Source: Symsagittifera roscoffensis
Taxonomy: Eukaryota > Xenacoelomorpha > Acoela > Convolutidae
Assembly: GCF_963678635.1 (NCBI RefSeq)
Contig: NC_087064.1
Coordinates: forward strand, 34,448,369 to 34,512,368
DNA: 64,000 nt
Direction of reading: 5' to 3'
Part shown: positions 35,280 to 44,549 of the stretch, piece after piece
How the letters are laid out: every line of letters begins with the position of its first letter
Position numbering within the stretch: position 1 is the stretch's first letter
Notes under the pieces: model-generated
What the model saw: only the letters and a program-made list of their open reading frames with translations
What the model was told of the DNA's origin: nothing
Databases searched by the model: none
Made by a program: the position numbers and the translations under genes

Positions 35280-38231
35280 TAGACGTTTATATGGCGCTCC
35301 TGGGTGGGCCTGTTAAAGGCATGAAACCATCATGATCAGCAAGCGTTTCAGCGACGTACCCTCCGCTCCGGGCGTATGCCCGAGTTAGAGGCCTTAATGA
35401 CCGTTGTTGTACTAGGGGGAAGGTGCGTACCCTCCGTCTAGTACAATTTAGCTTTTTAACGTAGTTAACACCGAAAATTCGGGGGGCCGGAGGGTTAGGT
35501 GGGAAATCTAGAGCCCACTTGTCCTGAGGCCCCAGGAACAAAAACAATTAAAGAGAAAGTGTAAAACCAAACAAAAATAGTGTATAACCAAGAAAAAGCC
35601 AAAAATAAATTTATTTAAAAACAAAAAAGTACAAAAAACAGTAAAAAAATCCAAGAAAGACCAAAAACAGTAAAAAAATGTAAAGTGACAGTTTATATGT
35701 TATTTCCGGACGAGATGTGATCTGACCGTCCTATTTGTTGTTGTTTCAGATTGATTTTTATCGTTTCTGATAGAAAGATTGTGTGTTTTGGTGAAGGGTT
35801 GGATACCCTCCCTCGAGTGTAATTTGAGTGTTTAAGCACGTTAATGGTGATTTTGCCGGTGGCCGGAGGGTAGAGTGGCAAGCTGATCAACGTGTTCCAC
35901 ACTCAACAGGGACATCAAGGACAACATCCGCAACGACTGTTGGGTATCGTTGAAGCAATTTTAGTATCGTTCGGGTACTATTTCGTTAAAACTTAAGTGG
36001 TGGGGGGCACGATTGGCGCGGTCCGATTGTACCCTCCATCGATTACAAATTTCCGAGTTAAGGGTCTTAATTCGGGTATTTTGGTGCAAAGGAGGGTATA
36101 GTACTATTCATTAACGACTACTAATAGGCTATTATCATTATTACATATTACTTATCTCCTAAATTAGACCCAAAAAACACCCAATTCTGTCGAAAATCAT
36201 CGATTTTCGATCAAACTGTAGACCCCCAAATTTTCGGATATCCGAGCTTTTCCGATAGGCAAAAAGCTTTTGTATAGAGAGTAGCTACGTAGTTCGATCC
36301 CCTTCACTAAAGAAACCGCGTGAGCAAAGACTCAGTAGAAGTTAGAAAAACGGAAATTTTTCGATCAAAATTTTGATAATTTTCTGTATTTTGTCAATCT
36401 GTTTTGGGGATCGAGTTTTTGAGTTTTTAGAGTTAGAGCAATAAAATTTTTTGCGTTAGGAGCGTGCTAGCATAACGTGTTCGGTTACTAGAGAAATTTT
36501 TGGGTAACCCTCCGGGTAGCTCCGTGGATAGAGCTAACGACTTAAGGTTTGGAAAAAGAAGGAATCGGAGGGTCCAAATTTGATAGTTTTTGGCCAAATT
36601 TTTGTTTCTAAACCAATTTTGGTCCGGTTTTTTGCATTATTCCAGTGCCGTACAGGGCTACTACGCTCATTTCAAGTATTTTTAGGCACTTTCGACCGGA
36701 ATTGCGGAAAAAGTTTTTCAGAACCTATACAGGTGGTGAAAAAAGGCCATTTTGACGAACGCGTTTTTGGCGATTTCTCAAAGACTAGTTATCCGATCGG
36801 GATAATTTTGGTACCATAAGTCGACGTTTTTGACCAATTTTCCGAATCGCAACCGTTTTGGGGATTGATTATTTCGGAAAAGAAAAACTTTTCAGAATTT
36901 GTTGGTTCGGAGGGTCCAGATCACGAGGAACCCTCCGAGCGGCATAAGATTTTGATAAAATCACCTTTTATCCTACTGGGAAGGTTGACCGAGTCAGCCA
37001 ACCTAGTTTTAAGACAGGTAGACCGCTCTCAGAGGCTTTACTGCGGTGATATAACCCTTTTTCTTGATTTTGGGGGAACCCTCCGAAGTGACCCTCCGGA
37101 GTCAGCTAAACCCCTTAGCAACCCTCCTTAGTGGAAAATTTCCTCGAGATCACCCAAAGAAGTTAAAACCGCTCCCCTTAGAGCTCCTAGCTTGTTTTGA
37201 CGCTTTTTGAAGCTAGTGGGAGAACCTTCTAAGCGAGATCAAAAAATTTGAAAATTTTGGAGGTACCATCCGAAGTAACCCTCCGGAGCATATTAAGCAT
37301 CTTATTGACCCTCCTTAGTAAATTTAGGGGGACCCTCCGAAGTAACTTGGGTGATTAAGGTACCCTCCGAAGTAACTTGGGTGATCAAGCTACCCTCCGA
37401 GGTAACCCTCCGGAGTGTCTTAAACCTTCTAACGATCTTCCTTGTTAGAGACTTGAGTAAACCTTCTGTGGCGATTTGGGAAACGGAAAATATCCATTTA
37501 ATTAGGATCATATTAGGATATTAGGCGTGCTTATCAGGGTCATAAGAACCCATTCTGACCCGGGAATTCGTGATCAACTTTGGATTCTACATTGGGTGTA
37601 TCAGAAGTACCCGAACAAAGAAATTTTTTTTTGGTTGTGATTTTGGTTGTGTGGTTGCCTTGAGCTACTTAATAGGAAAATTCGGGCAATCCGGGAACAA
37701 ATAAAAGAAGACCTCGGTGAGTGTATTAGGCAAAAACACACTCACTTGAGAAGACTGTGTCCTGGGCTTTGTTCTTTCGGATCGTTCCGATTGAGGGAAG
37801 TCTTTTTCTTTAAGACTAAGTTTTATTGATCTGTTTCTGAGTCATCACTGCTTTTTATCAAAGATTGTTTAATTTTAACAAAGCAGTGACTTGATAAATT
37901 GTGTGGCGATAAATTGATACTGACAAAAGGTCGCTGTCACCTGTAGGATATTCTTATCTGATTATCTATTGTATTTTGTGTGTCGATTATATCTTGTGGA
38001 AACTTAGTGATACTGTTATACTATACAACAGGGTTGAGTTAGCCTTATATCAATACTGGGTAGACCCTGTGTGTAACTTTAGCTGAGTCACTAGTTTAGT
38101 CGTGAGAGATCTAAGAGACATTTTGATACTGACGGAATCGAGTAGGCAGCGTTAAGTGATTTAACTAGATCTTGTTTGTGATACGTTTGCATTGCCATCA
38201 AATTACGAATATTTTCATTTTGTTAAAAACT
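35280..38231 (+). promoter_or_regulatory. Long untranslated leader of the retrotransposon, rich in ACCCTCCG motifs
   Basis: About 2.95 kb between the 5' LTR and the first Gag ATG, with no convincing ORF. CCCTCC or its complement GGAGGG recurs roughly twenty times from 35,356 to 37,420, in both orientations, often extended to TACCCTCCG or paired as CCCTCCG...CGGAGG so that it can form hairpins. Spacing becomes regular at the right-hand end. Candidate roles are RNA packaging/dimerisation or a protein-binding array comparable in position to the su(Hw)-site insulator in the Drosophila gypsy leader. Confidence 0.6.
37077..37420 (+). repeat. Tandem ACCCTCCGAAGTAAC array in the leader
   Basis: Dense part of the leader motif. 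Copies at about 37,079, 37,093, 37,120, 37,263, 37,275, 37,308, 37,331, 37,361, 37,392 and 37,405. Two consecutive 30-31 base units share ACCCTCCGAAGTAACTTGGG followed by TGATTAAG or TGATCAAG. Several copies are immediately followed by the inverse CGGAG. Confidence 0.8.
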
Positions 38232-38804
38232 ATGCAGCGCAGGGACTCGCTAGGATCGACTACTAAAATTCCCAGGCTAAGCAAGGGAAGCACGCGGAAA
38301 TTTAAAACTAGGCGTAGCCAAACCTCGTTTAGCAGCGCTTCCGACGCGTTTGCTGAAGACGAATCGACTAAAGGTCAACCTGATATTTCAGTGAGCGAAA
38401 TGAAACTAAGGAGCGAGAAAAACCTCGATGGCAATCAAGGGCGGAGCGCCGAGGCCGGGCCTGCGAGCGAAACGCTGGTGGATCCCTTTGACGAAGGGGA
38501 GCGAACGCTCATTCGACCCGACTTTGAGCCAGACGAGGTCCTCGAACGGGAGGAAGTCGAGAGGACAGAGGAGACCTCGGAGCGTCCCGAGGTCGAACCT
38601 CGGGAGGAAGTGTTGTACAGGGGAATGTCTAAATCAGAGACTAAGAGCTATAAATGGAGAAAGGAACCTTCACATCCGACAAGTACACACTCATCTTTGG
38701 CCAAGCAGAGCAACAACGCGATGATGTCGAGTATGAGTCCGGGTGAAGAGCAGACGTTCTCGAAGGCAAAGAAAACTGGAAGTCTTTGTACGATGAGCGC
38801 GTGA
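38232..38804 (+). CDS. Retrotransposon ORF1: Gag N-terminal (matrix-like) low-complexity protein
   Basis: 190 codons from the ATG at 38,232 to TGA at 38,804. The first 40 residues are basic and Ser/Arg-rich (MQRRDSLGST..., RKFKTRRS); the middle is strongly acidic (EREEVERTEETSERPE). No recognised domain. It overlaps the following Gag frame by 58 bases (38,747-38,804), that frame being offset by -1. It could be made as a separate small protein or joined to the capsid frame by a frameshift. No canonical X-XXY-YYZ slippery site was seen in the overlap; only AAG/AAA-rich codons are present. Confidence 0.6.
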   Translation: MQRRDSLGSTTKIPRLSKGSTRKFKTRRSQTSFSSASDAFAEDESTKGQPDISVSEMKLRSEKNLDGNQGRSAEAGPASETLVDPFDEGERTLIRPDFEPDEVLEREEVERTEETSERPEVEPREEVLYRGMSKSETKSYKWRKEPSHPTSTHSSLAKQSNNAMMSSMSPGEEQTFSKAKKTGSLCTMSA

Positions 38805-41035
38805 CGTCGCTACAAGCCGGAGGTCTGTCCTCTAGTTACGACCAACCGGAAATTACCCATCCGGACGTGAACTTCACACCGTGCCCAAGGAACGACATGA
38901 GCAGGGAGGCGTCTTCTGCCTCGCCGACCAGGCCTATGTCAGATGGGATAACGATGGGAGCATCATCAACGTTTGACAGACTGATGACGTCAATGCACAA
39001 GCAAAAGGGCGGTGCGTCATCGAGTACTAGGCTACAGCCGCAGTTGACCTCGTCTTCTCTGGGGCTAACCCCGCCATTGGGGGCAGCTGGTGACATAAGT
39101 GGCATGTTCGCTGGTGTGATGAATGGCCTGGATGAATTGAGGCGGGACATGACTAAGAGGATAGATCAAGTTGACGAGAGAGCTCACCATGGTCGAGAGA
39201 GTTTGAAAGATGAGCTAACGCACGTGAAGTCGCAGGCGAGGTTTGATCAGGCTCAATTGATTCGTAACGCCGATCAATGCCTGGCCGAGAGCCTGGCACA
39301 GGCAAACAAAGAATCAGAGCAAAGAGAGGCTAGGATGACAAGAGAGATCGAGCGATTGTTGAATGATCATGATAATACCTACGCCCAAACGATGACTGGC
39401 CTGGAAAGGAGGTTGGACGCCAAATCTGACTTGATGATGCGGAAGCTTGACGCTATTCTGAATGGGAGTAGTTGGCAGGAGCGTTCCAACTCAAGGGAAC
39501 GCTCACGCAATGCGAATGTTGGAGATGGTATGGGCAACAGTGCCAGAGCCCAGCAAGGCTCGAGAACGAACTACGAACATAGAAACAAGGAGCGGCCTAG
39601 GGCAGCCCCGCAGAGGCCTGGCTGGACGAATCCAGTCCCACCGGAGGCAGATGCCACCCCGGAGACAAGATTGCCAACCGTGCCACAAGTCAGTTCAGTA
39701 CTAGATCTGACTACAGTCTCACAAGACACAACGATGTATGCCTCGATGTTTGAGCCTCTGAACAGATCTCTTGAAACATTCATCACCAAGCTCTCGAAGT
39801 CAACCGAGAGAGGAGAGAGGTCAAGAAGAACACTGAAAAAGCCGAAGTCATATAAAGACGAGTCGGACGGCTGCATTGATACTTGGATAGAGGTGATGAA
39901 GTTACACTTTGAGGAAGAGAATCTCTCCAAGAAACAAGAGTGCAGCGCGCTGACGAGCAACCTGGAGGGTACTGCATTAAGTTGTGTAATGGCGAAAAGG
40001 ACCAATGAGAGAGACAGCGCTCGCAAGATATTCGACATCCTGCTGAATCGTTTCGGCTCTGGAGTACAAGGGCACCAGGCTATGGTGAAGTTCGAGAAGA
40101 GGCGTCAGAGAGATGAAGAATCAATAGATAAATTCTTGGACGACCTTGAATTGCTCAGGAGGAGAAGCAACCCGGATGAGAGAATATCCGAGCGAAACTT
40201 GGCGATTGCTTCGAAGTTCATGGATGGAGTAAGGAGTGAGGAGTTGAAGACGATGTTGGCCACTCACTTCACCCTGTCGCTTGACCAGGTACCCACGCCT
40301 GACGACTTGCGTATGAAGTCACGCGAGTATTTACTCATAAAACCAAGGGCGCAAAACCGTTACAGCAATTATGGCAACTATAGCGGGACAAACACTGGTG
40401 CGAATTCCAGTTGGTACAAACCTCGCGATGACATGGACAAGAGGAGGTCGTGTGCGAATTGTGGTTCGATGGACCATCACGTTTCCGCGTGTTCTGCATA
40501 CAAACAGAACATGAAGGCCATAGGCTACTTTCTCGAGGACGCCGACGCGACCGACGAGGATCATGAAGAGTACTTCAGAGGGCTCATCATGAAATATGGT
40601 CCGAGGTGTTTCTTCTGTAATTTGGAGTTCAAGTCGGATTGTACTCAATTTTGGGACGCAGTAGCGGACACGAAACATCCCCGCCACGAAGAGGCGCTTT
40701 CGGGTGTCAAGGCCAGTCGAGCACGTCTGATGAACGAGGCTGAATCTCGGCGAAAGGAGACGACACCGAGCACCCTCACGACCAAAAAGGTTAAGACATG
40801 GCCTGACGAGGTGGTAGCCTCGAACCTCGAAGCAGAGTCGTCTAGCCCACTCAAGGTGGATTACGGCCTGGCGGCAAGGACAGCGCTGCAGAATGTCAAA
40901 CAGGACCTAGCCACGAAAGAAGTGGAGCAATGGGTAAGGTCGGAGCTGGAGAGCACAGATCTTCGGGAAAGTTTTAATTCCTGGGTAAAACGACAAAAGC
41001 AGAAGACAAAGAGGAAGCCAAGAAACAGGGACTAA
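38747..41035 (+). CDS. Retrotransposon Gag: coiled coil, capsid and CCHC zinc knuckle
   Basis: The frame opens at 38,747; the first ATG is at 38,897. Counting residues from 38,786, there is a long helical coiled-coil section at about 115-225 (DELRRDMTKRIDQVDER, then Glu/Arg/Lys heptads), a Pro-rich linker, and a Retrotrans_gag-like capsid region at about 350-510 containing DTWIEVMKLHFEEENL and FEKRRQRDEESIDKFLDDLE. A CCHC knuckle C-x2-C-x4-H-x4-C follows at 556-569 (CANCGSMDHHVSAC). A second, unusual Cys/His cluster (CFFCNLEFKSDC, then HPRH) follows at about 606-632. The protein assembles the particle and binds RNA. It overlaps the protease frame, which is offset by -1, over 40,978-41,035. 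Confidence 0.85.
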   Translation, partial: RADVLEGKENWKSLYDERVTSLQAGGLSSSYDQPEITHPDVNFTPCPRNDMSREASSASPTRPMSDGITMGASSTFDRLMTSMHKQKGGASSSTRLQPQLTSSSLGLTPPLGAAGDISGMFAGVMNGLDELRRDMTKRIDQVDERAHHGRESLKDELTHVKSQARFDQAQLIRNADQCLAESLAQANKESEQREARMTREIERLLNDHDNTYAQTMTGLERRLDAKSDLMMRKLDAILNGSSWQERSNSRERSRNANVGDGMGNSARAQQGSRTNYEHRNKERPRAAPQRPGWTNPVPPEADATPETRLPTVPQVSSVLDLTTVSQDTTMYASMFEPLNRSLETFITKLSKSTERGERSRRTLKKPKSYKDESDGCIDTWIEVMKLHFEEENLSKKQECSALTSNLEGTALSCVMAKRTNERDSARKIFDILLNRFGSGVQGHQAMVKFEKRRQRDEESIDKFLDDLELLRRRSNPDERISERNLAIASKFMDGVRSEELKTMLATHFTLSLDQVPTPDDLRMKSREYLLIKPRAQNRYSNYGNYSGTNTGANSSWYKPRDDMDKRRSCANCGSMDHHVSACSAYKQNMKAIGYFLEDADATDEDHEEYFRGLIMKYGPRCFFCNLEFKSDCTQFWDAVADTKHPRHEEALSGVKASRARLMNEAESRRKETTPSTLTTKKVKTWPDEVVASNLEAESSSPLKVDYGLAARTALQNVKQDLATKEVEQWVRSELESTDLRESFNSWVKRQKQKTKRKPRNRD

Positions 41036-41067
41036 AACTGAACGTTATATCTGGTAAGATTTTCGGC

Positions 41068-42219
41068 ATGACGAAGGCGGGGACCAAAATAATGTCCATC
41101 ATCTCCGTCGCAGGGCACCAGGTGGTCAAGAACTTGAGTGAGCCATCCGAGATTACACTAGTCCACCTGGACATCTATGCTGACTACCTGAAGGAGAAGG
41201 ATCCCAAACTGGACTCCAGGGCAGTGCGAGCGCTGCTCACAACGGGAGGTCCGAGGCTGATGAAAGTGGACGGACATTATATCGATGTCCATGGCCCTTA
41301 CCCGATCCTGATCAATGTAGATGGCATCAATATCTACACGAAAGCTCACATAACTGATGCGAACGATCAGGTTGGCCGGATATACATTGGTCAAGAGGAG
41401 CTGAAGGTCAGACGAATCGGACACAACGCGATGCTCGAACAAGATGCGGTGCATATTGGTTGCGAGGCCGATCTGGCCGCACACGTTCTGGACGTGCAAG
41501 GCAGACAACTTTCAGTAAAGGGACTGCTAGACACGGGAGCAGTGGTTAGTGTCATGCCAGTCAAAACTTGGACTGACATGGGTTTCGAAAGGTCGGATCT
41601 CATACCGACAAACATCAGGTTGGCAGCTGCCAATCAGGGAGCGATCTATGTCATCGGACGAACCCCGATCATTTCACTGCAGCTCGGAGGAAGACATCTT
41701 TGGATGAGCTTCCTAGTAGTAGAGAATTTGGACGAATCCGACCAGTTCATCCTAGGAAGGGATTTCGTTCGCAACTTTGACGTCACGATCGATCTCAATG
41801 ACGGATTGATTAGGATCAAGGATCCTGAGAGAAAGTATGAGAAAAGACCTCTTAATAAGATCTTAATTAATCAGGCCAAGATGCCGATTTTTCTGGATCG
41901 AAAAGTTAGACTAAAACCGAACCAAGCCGTAGTAGCGACGTTTAGGATGAGGAACTTGAATGAACTCAGCAATGACAGACAGGTGTGTCTGGTACCAAAT
42001 CCAAACAGTAAAAGCTCGGCTATTTTAGGAAGAAGCTTCTCACTCACTCAAAGCGGACTGTGTGTGAGTGTGTTATTGAACACAGAAGCAACAACAGTGA
42101 CAATACAGAGGGGAAAGAAACTTGGCTACGCTTTGTCTCTGAACACAGACTTTCAGAGTGTGGAGAACTTGAAAAAGTTTGATGTAACTAAATGTCCATT
42201 GCATGCGAACCAAGAATGA
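41068..42219 (+). CDS. Retrotransposon aspartic protease (PR)
   Basis: Retropepsin-type protease that would process Gag and Pol. The catalytic motif LLDTGAVVSV lies at residues 153-162 (active Asp155), followed by the second loop as FILGRDF at about 226-232, the normal spacing for a monomer that dimerises. The N-terminal 120 residues have no recognised domain. The reading frame is open from 40,978, upstream of the ATG at 41,068, so it can be entered from Gag by a -1 shift or start at its own ATG. It is unusually long (383 aa) for a PR frame; the C-terminal 100 residues may be the start of the Pol linker. It overlaps the RT frame by 28 bases. Confidence 0.85.
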   Translation: MTKAGTKIMSIISVAGHQVVKNLSEPSEITLVHLDIYADYLKEKDPKLDSRAVRALLTTGGPRLMKVDGHYIDVHGPYPILINVDGINIYTKAHITDANDQVGRIYIGQEELKVRRIGHNAMLEQDAVHIGCEADLAAHVLDVQGRQLSVKGLLDTGAVVSVMPVKTWTDMGFERSDLIPTNIRLAAANQGAIYVIGRTPIISLQLGGRHLWMSFLVVENLDESDQFILGRDFVRNFDVTIDLNDGLIRIKDPERKYEKRPLNKILINQAKMPIFLDRKVRLKPNQAVVATFRMRNLNELSNDRQVCLVPNPNSKSSAILGRSFSLTQSGLCVSVLLNTEATTVTIQRGKKLGYALSLNTDFQSVENLKKFDVTKCPLHANQE

Positions 42220-43826
42220 AAAGAGTGAATGAATTGAAATCTTCTAAGAAATTGTTTTCAATGAAGTCGGAAACAGATGATGGGCTGTCTAGTTGTTCCA
42301 ACTTCCCTGAGAGACCGACGGAGGCAGAGTTAGCAGTGAATAAACCTGTCCTACCTGAAATAGAACATCTGAAGGGTAAAATATCAGACAAAGAACTAGA
42401 TTCGCTCAGGGCGGTGCTAAATTGGAACGCAGACGTTTTTTCGAAACATAAGGCTGACATAGGTTGTTGCAATTTTGTAGAGCACGAGATCGAGATAGAA
42501 GAGGGCTCGGTACCTCATAGGGAACGGGCGAGAAGAATGACCCCAAACAAGTCAGAAGCGTGTAGGAAGGAAATCGAGATGTTAATGGAGTACGACATGA
42601 TCGAGCCGTCGAAGTCCCCCTGGGCTTGTGGCGTGGTCATGGCGAAAAAGAAAGGGGGACAACTCAGATTTTGTTGTGATTTCCGTTATCTGAACGCAGT
42701 GACTATAAAGGATGCATACCCAATTCCCCGCATCGATGAGAGCCTATCCAAGCTGGGAGACGCGAAATTCTTCACGACGTTGGATTTGGGCTCTGCATTC
42801 TGGCAGGTGCCACTCAGAAAGCAAGATCGAGAGAAAGCAGGCTTCGCGTGTGAGCTGGGACTGTTCCAGTGGAAGAGGATGCCATTCGGATTGTGCAACG
42901 CGACGGCCACATTCCAGCGACTGATGGCCCAGGCACTCACGAGCGTCACTAAGAAAAACGGGAATCTCATTATGTGTTATGTCGATGATGTCGTGATTGC
43001 AACACCAACCTTGGAAGACCACAAAGAGAGGTTGGAGGAGGTGTTTTCTTGCATGAAGCAGGCGGGTCTGAAATGTAAACCCTCTAAGTGTGAAATCCTC
43101 AGGGATTCCATAAAGTATCTGGGCCGCCTGGTTGACAAACATGGAGTGAGACCAGATCCCGAAGCGGTTGAAGCGGTGCTGACCTGGAAGGCACCTAAAA
43201 CAGATACACAGCTGATGAGTTTTCTGGGATTCGCAAATTATTATCGAGAGTTCATCAAGGGGTATGCTGACAAGATATACCCCATGCAGAGTTTGATGAG
43301 AAACAAGGGCAAAAAGTTCACCTGGACTGATGAGGCACAAGTTTCATTTGAAAACATCAAGCGTGAACTTTGCGAGGCACCGGTCCTCGGCATGCCAACA
43401 GAGAAGGGGATGTTCGTACTGGACACGGATGCATCAGTGGTTGCGATATCGGGCATACTTCACCAGGAGCAGGAGTGGAACGGGAGAATGGTTCTTCGTC
43501 CGATAGCCTACGGGAGTAAAGTCCTGAGTGATACTGAAATGAAGTACGGCGCGCCAAAAGCGGAGATGTTTGCGGTGATCACTTTCGTGGAAAAATACAG
43601 GGCCTACTTGGGGAGTGCTCTCTTCAAGTTACGTGTGGATAATCGAGCCCTCGCCTGGCTGAAAACCTATTCGATGGACCAAAGCTACATTGGTCGTTGG
43701 ATCGTGCGCCTGGATGGATACCACATGATCATAGAGCACCGTACTCGTGACAAGCACCAGAACGCAGATAGCCTCAGTAAAAAGACAGAATTTTATGAGC
43801 GCCTCGAGGAGAAACAGGCTAACTAA
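42192..43826 (+). CDS. Retrotransposon reverse transcriptase and RNase H
   Basis: 544 codons from the ATG at 42,192, which directly follows an in-frame TAA, so this frame cannot be entered further upstream. RT spans about residues 110-340: LDLGSAFWQVPL with the first catalytic Asp at 198, MPFGLCNATATFQ, and CYVDDVV with the catalytic pair at 265-266. Connection domain with SFLGFANYYREFI. RNase H at about 405-530 has the full acidic set: D413 (TDAS), E458 (AEMF), D483 (VDNRAL), D526 (NADSLS). All catalytic residues are present. The frame ends at TAA 43,824-43,826, after which the same frame continues as sensible linker sequence. The overlap with PR (ATG 27 bases inside the end of PR) would allow termination-reinitiation. 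Confidence 0.93.
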   Translation: MSIACEPRMKRVNELKSSKKLFSMKSETDDGLSSCSNFPERPTEAELAVNKPVLPEIEHLKGKISDKELDSLRAVLNWNADVFSKHKADIGCCNFVEHEIEIEEGSVPHRERARRMTPNKSEACRKEIEMLMEYDMIEPSKSPWACGVVMAKKKGGQLRFCCDFRYLNAVTIKDAYPIPRIDESLSKLGDAKFFTTLDLGSAFWQVPLRKQDREKAGFACELGLFQWKRMPFGLCNATATFQRLMAQALTSVTKKNGNLIMCYVDDVVIATPTLEDHKERLEEVFSCMKQAGLKCKPSKCEILRDSIKYLGRLVDKHGVRPDPEAVEAVLTWKAPKTDTQLMSFLGFANYYREFIKGYADKIYPMQSLMRNKGKKFTWTDEAQVSFENIKRELCEAPVLGMPTEKGMFVLDTDASVVAISGILHQEQEWNGRMVLRPIAYGSKVLSDTEMKYGAPKAEMFAVITFVEKYRAYLGSALFKLRVDNRALAWLKTYSMDQSYIGRWIVRLDGYHMIIEHRTRDKHQNADSLSKKTEFYERLEEKQAN

Positions 43827-44549
43827 TCAGAGATCAAAGACGGGTTTTCCTTTCTGGATAAAGAAACCTACGACAAGCTGCCACTTACTAGGTGGTTAGA
43901 CAAGTCAGGACATCCTATACCTGGTCACCCTGACCTTCCAGTGGAGACGGCCGCGGAGATAAAGCTTTTAGCAAGAGTCGAGCCCGTTCCGTTGGATCTG
44001 CTAGTCCGATCCAACTTGGTACAGCAAGAACTAACCAGGCCGGGTATAAACAGCATGGCTCAATTGAACAAGACGGTGAACGTGGCGCCGGATGTCATGA
44101 GAAAACTCCGTGACTTGCTGGACAGTGAAGTGGATAGGCATGATTGTGAATGGATGGAGACCATGCAGCGGTTGACTGTCACCGAGAGAACAGAGAAGAG
44201 GCCAGTGTCCATTCGCAGCCGAGGCGTTGAACGGGATTGCAGGTCGATTGTCAACCAGCTGGTGAGCTCGATGCCGAAGGAGGTCTTGTTGAGAACTTCG
44301 TTCACTGAATATGGAACACTGAATCAGAACCAAACTACTGAGGAAGTCAGGATCAGGTCGAAATCTAGCTTCACGAGGAGAGTGCATTTCACGGATGCAA
44401 AGAAGAATACGAGCCGAGCCCAGATTGTTCGTCCGTGGACGAGACAATGTCCGGGGAGTCTGATACCTTCGAGCCAGTCAAAGACGACTCGTCTGAGGAG
44501 TCAGACACCTTTGGGCCCGTGCAGGACGACTTGTCCGGGGAGAGGTTGA
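43827..44549 (+). CDS. Pol linker between RNase H and integrase, same frame as RT after an in-frame stop
   Basis: The codons right after the TAA at 43,824 continue in the RT frame as SEIKDGFSFLDKETYDKLPL and then RWLDKSGHPIPGHPDL, a Pol-like tether segment, so the stop lies inside one protein. The first ATG is at 43,941 (counting an ACG/GAG-rich stretch before it). Coding character fades after about 44,400, where the integrase frame, offset by -1, takes over; the two frames overlap from 44,369 to 44,549. Either the stop is read through or the element needs a second start; a simple CAA-to-TAA mutation is the plain alternative. Confidence 0.6.
   Translation, partial: SEIKDGFSFLDKETYDKLPLTRWLDKSGHPIPGHPDLPVETAAEIKLLARVEPVPLDLLVRSNLVQQELTRPGINSMAQLNKTVNVAPDVMRKLRDLLDSEVDRHDCEWMETMQRLTVTERTEKRPVSIRSRGVERDCRSIVNQLVSSMPKEVLLRTSFTEYGTLNQNQTTEEVRIRSKSSFTRRVHFTDAKKNTSRAQIVRPWTRQCPGSLIPSSQSKTTRLRSQTPLGPCRTTCPGRG

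Noticed and set aside
35280-37131. Short plus-strand ORFs (84-88 codons) in the retrotransposon leader
   Set aside because: They arise between repeated CCCTCCG motifs, have no recognisable composition of a protein and overlap the repeat array.
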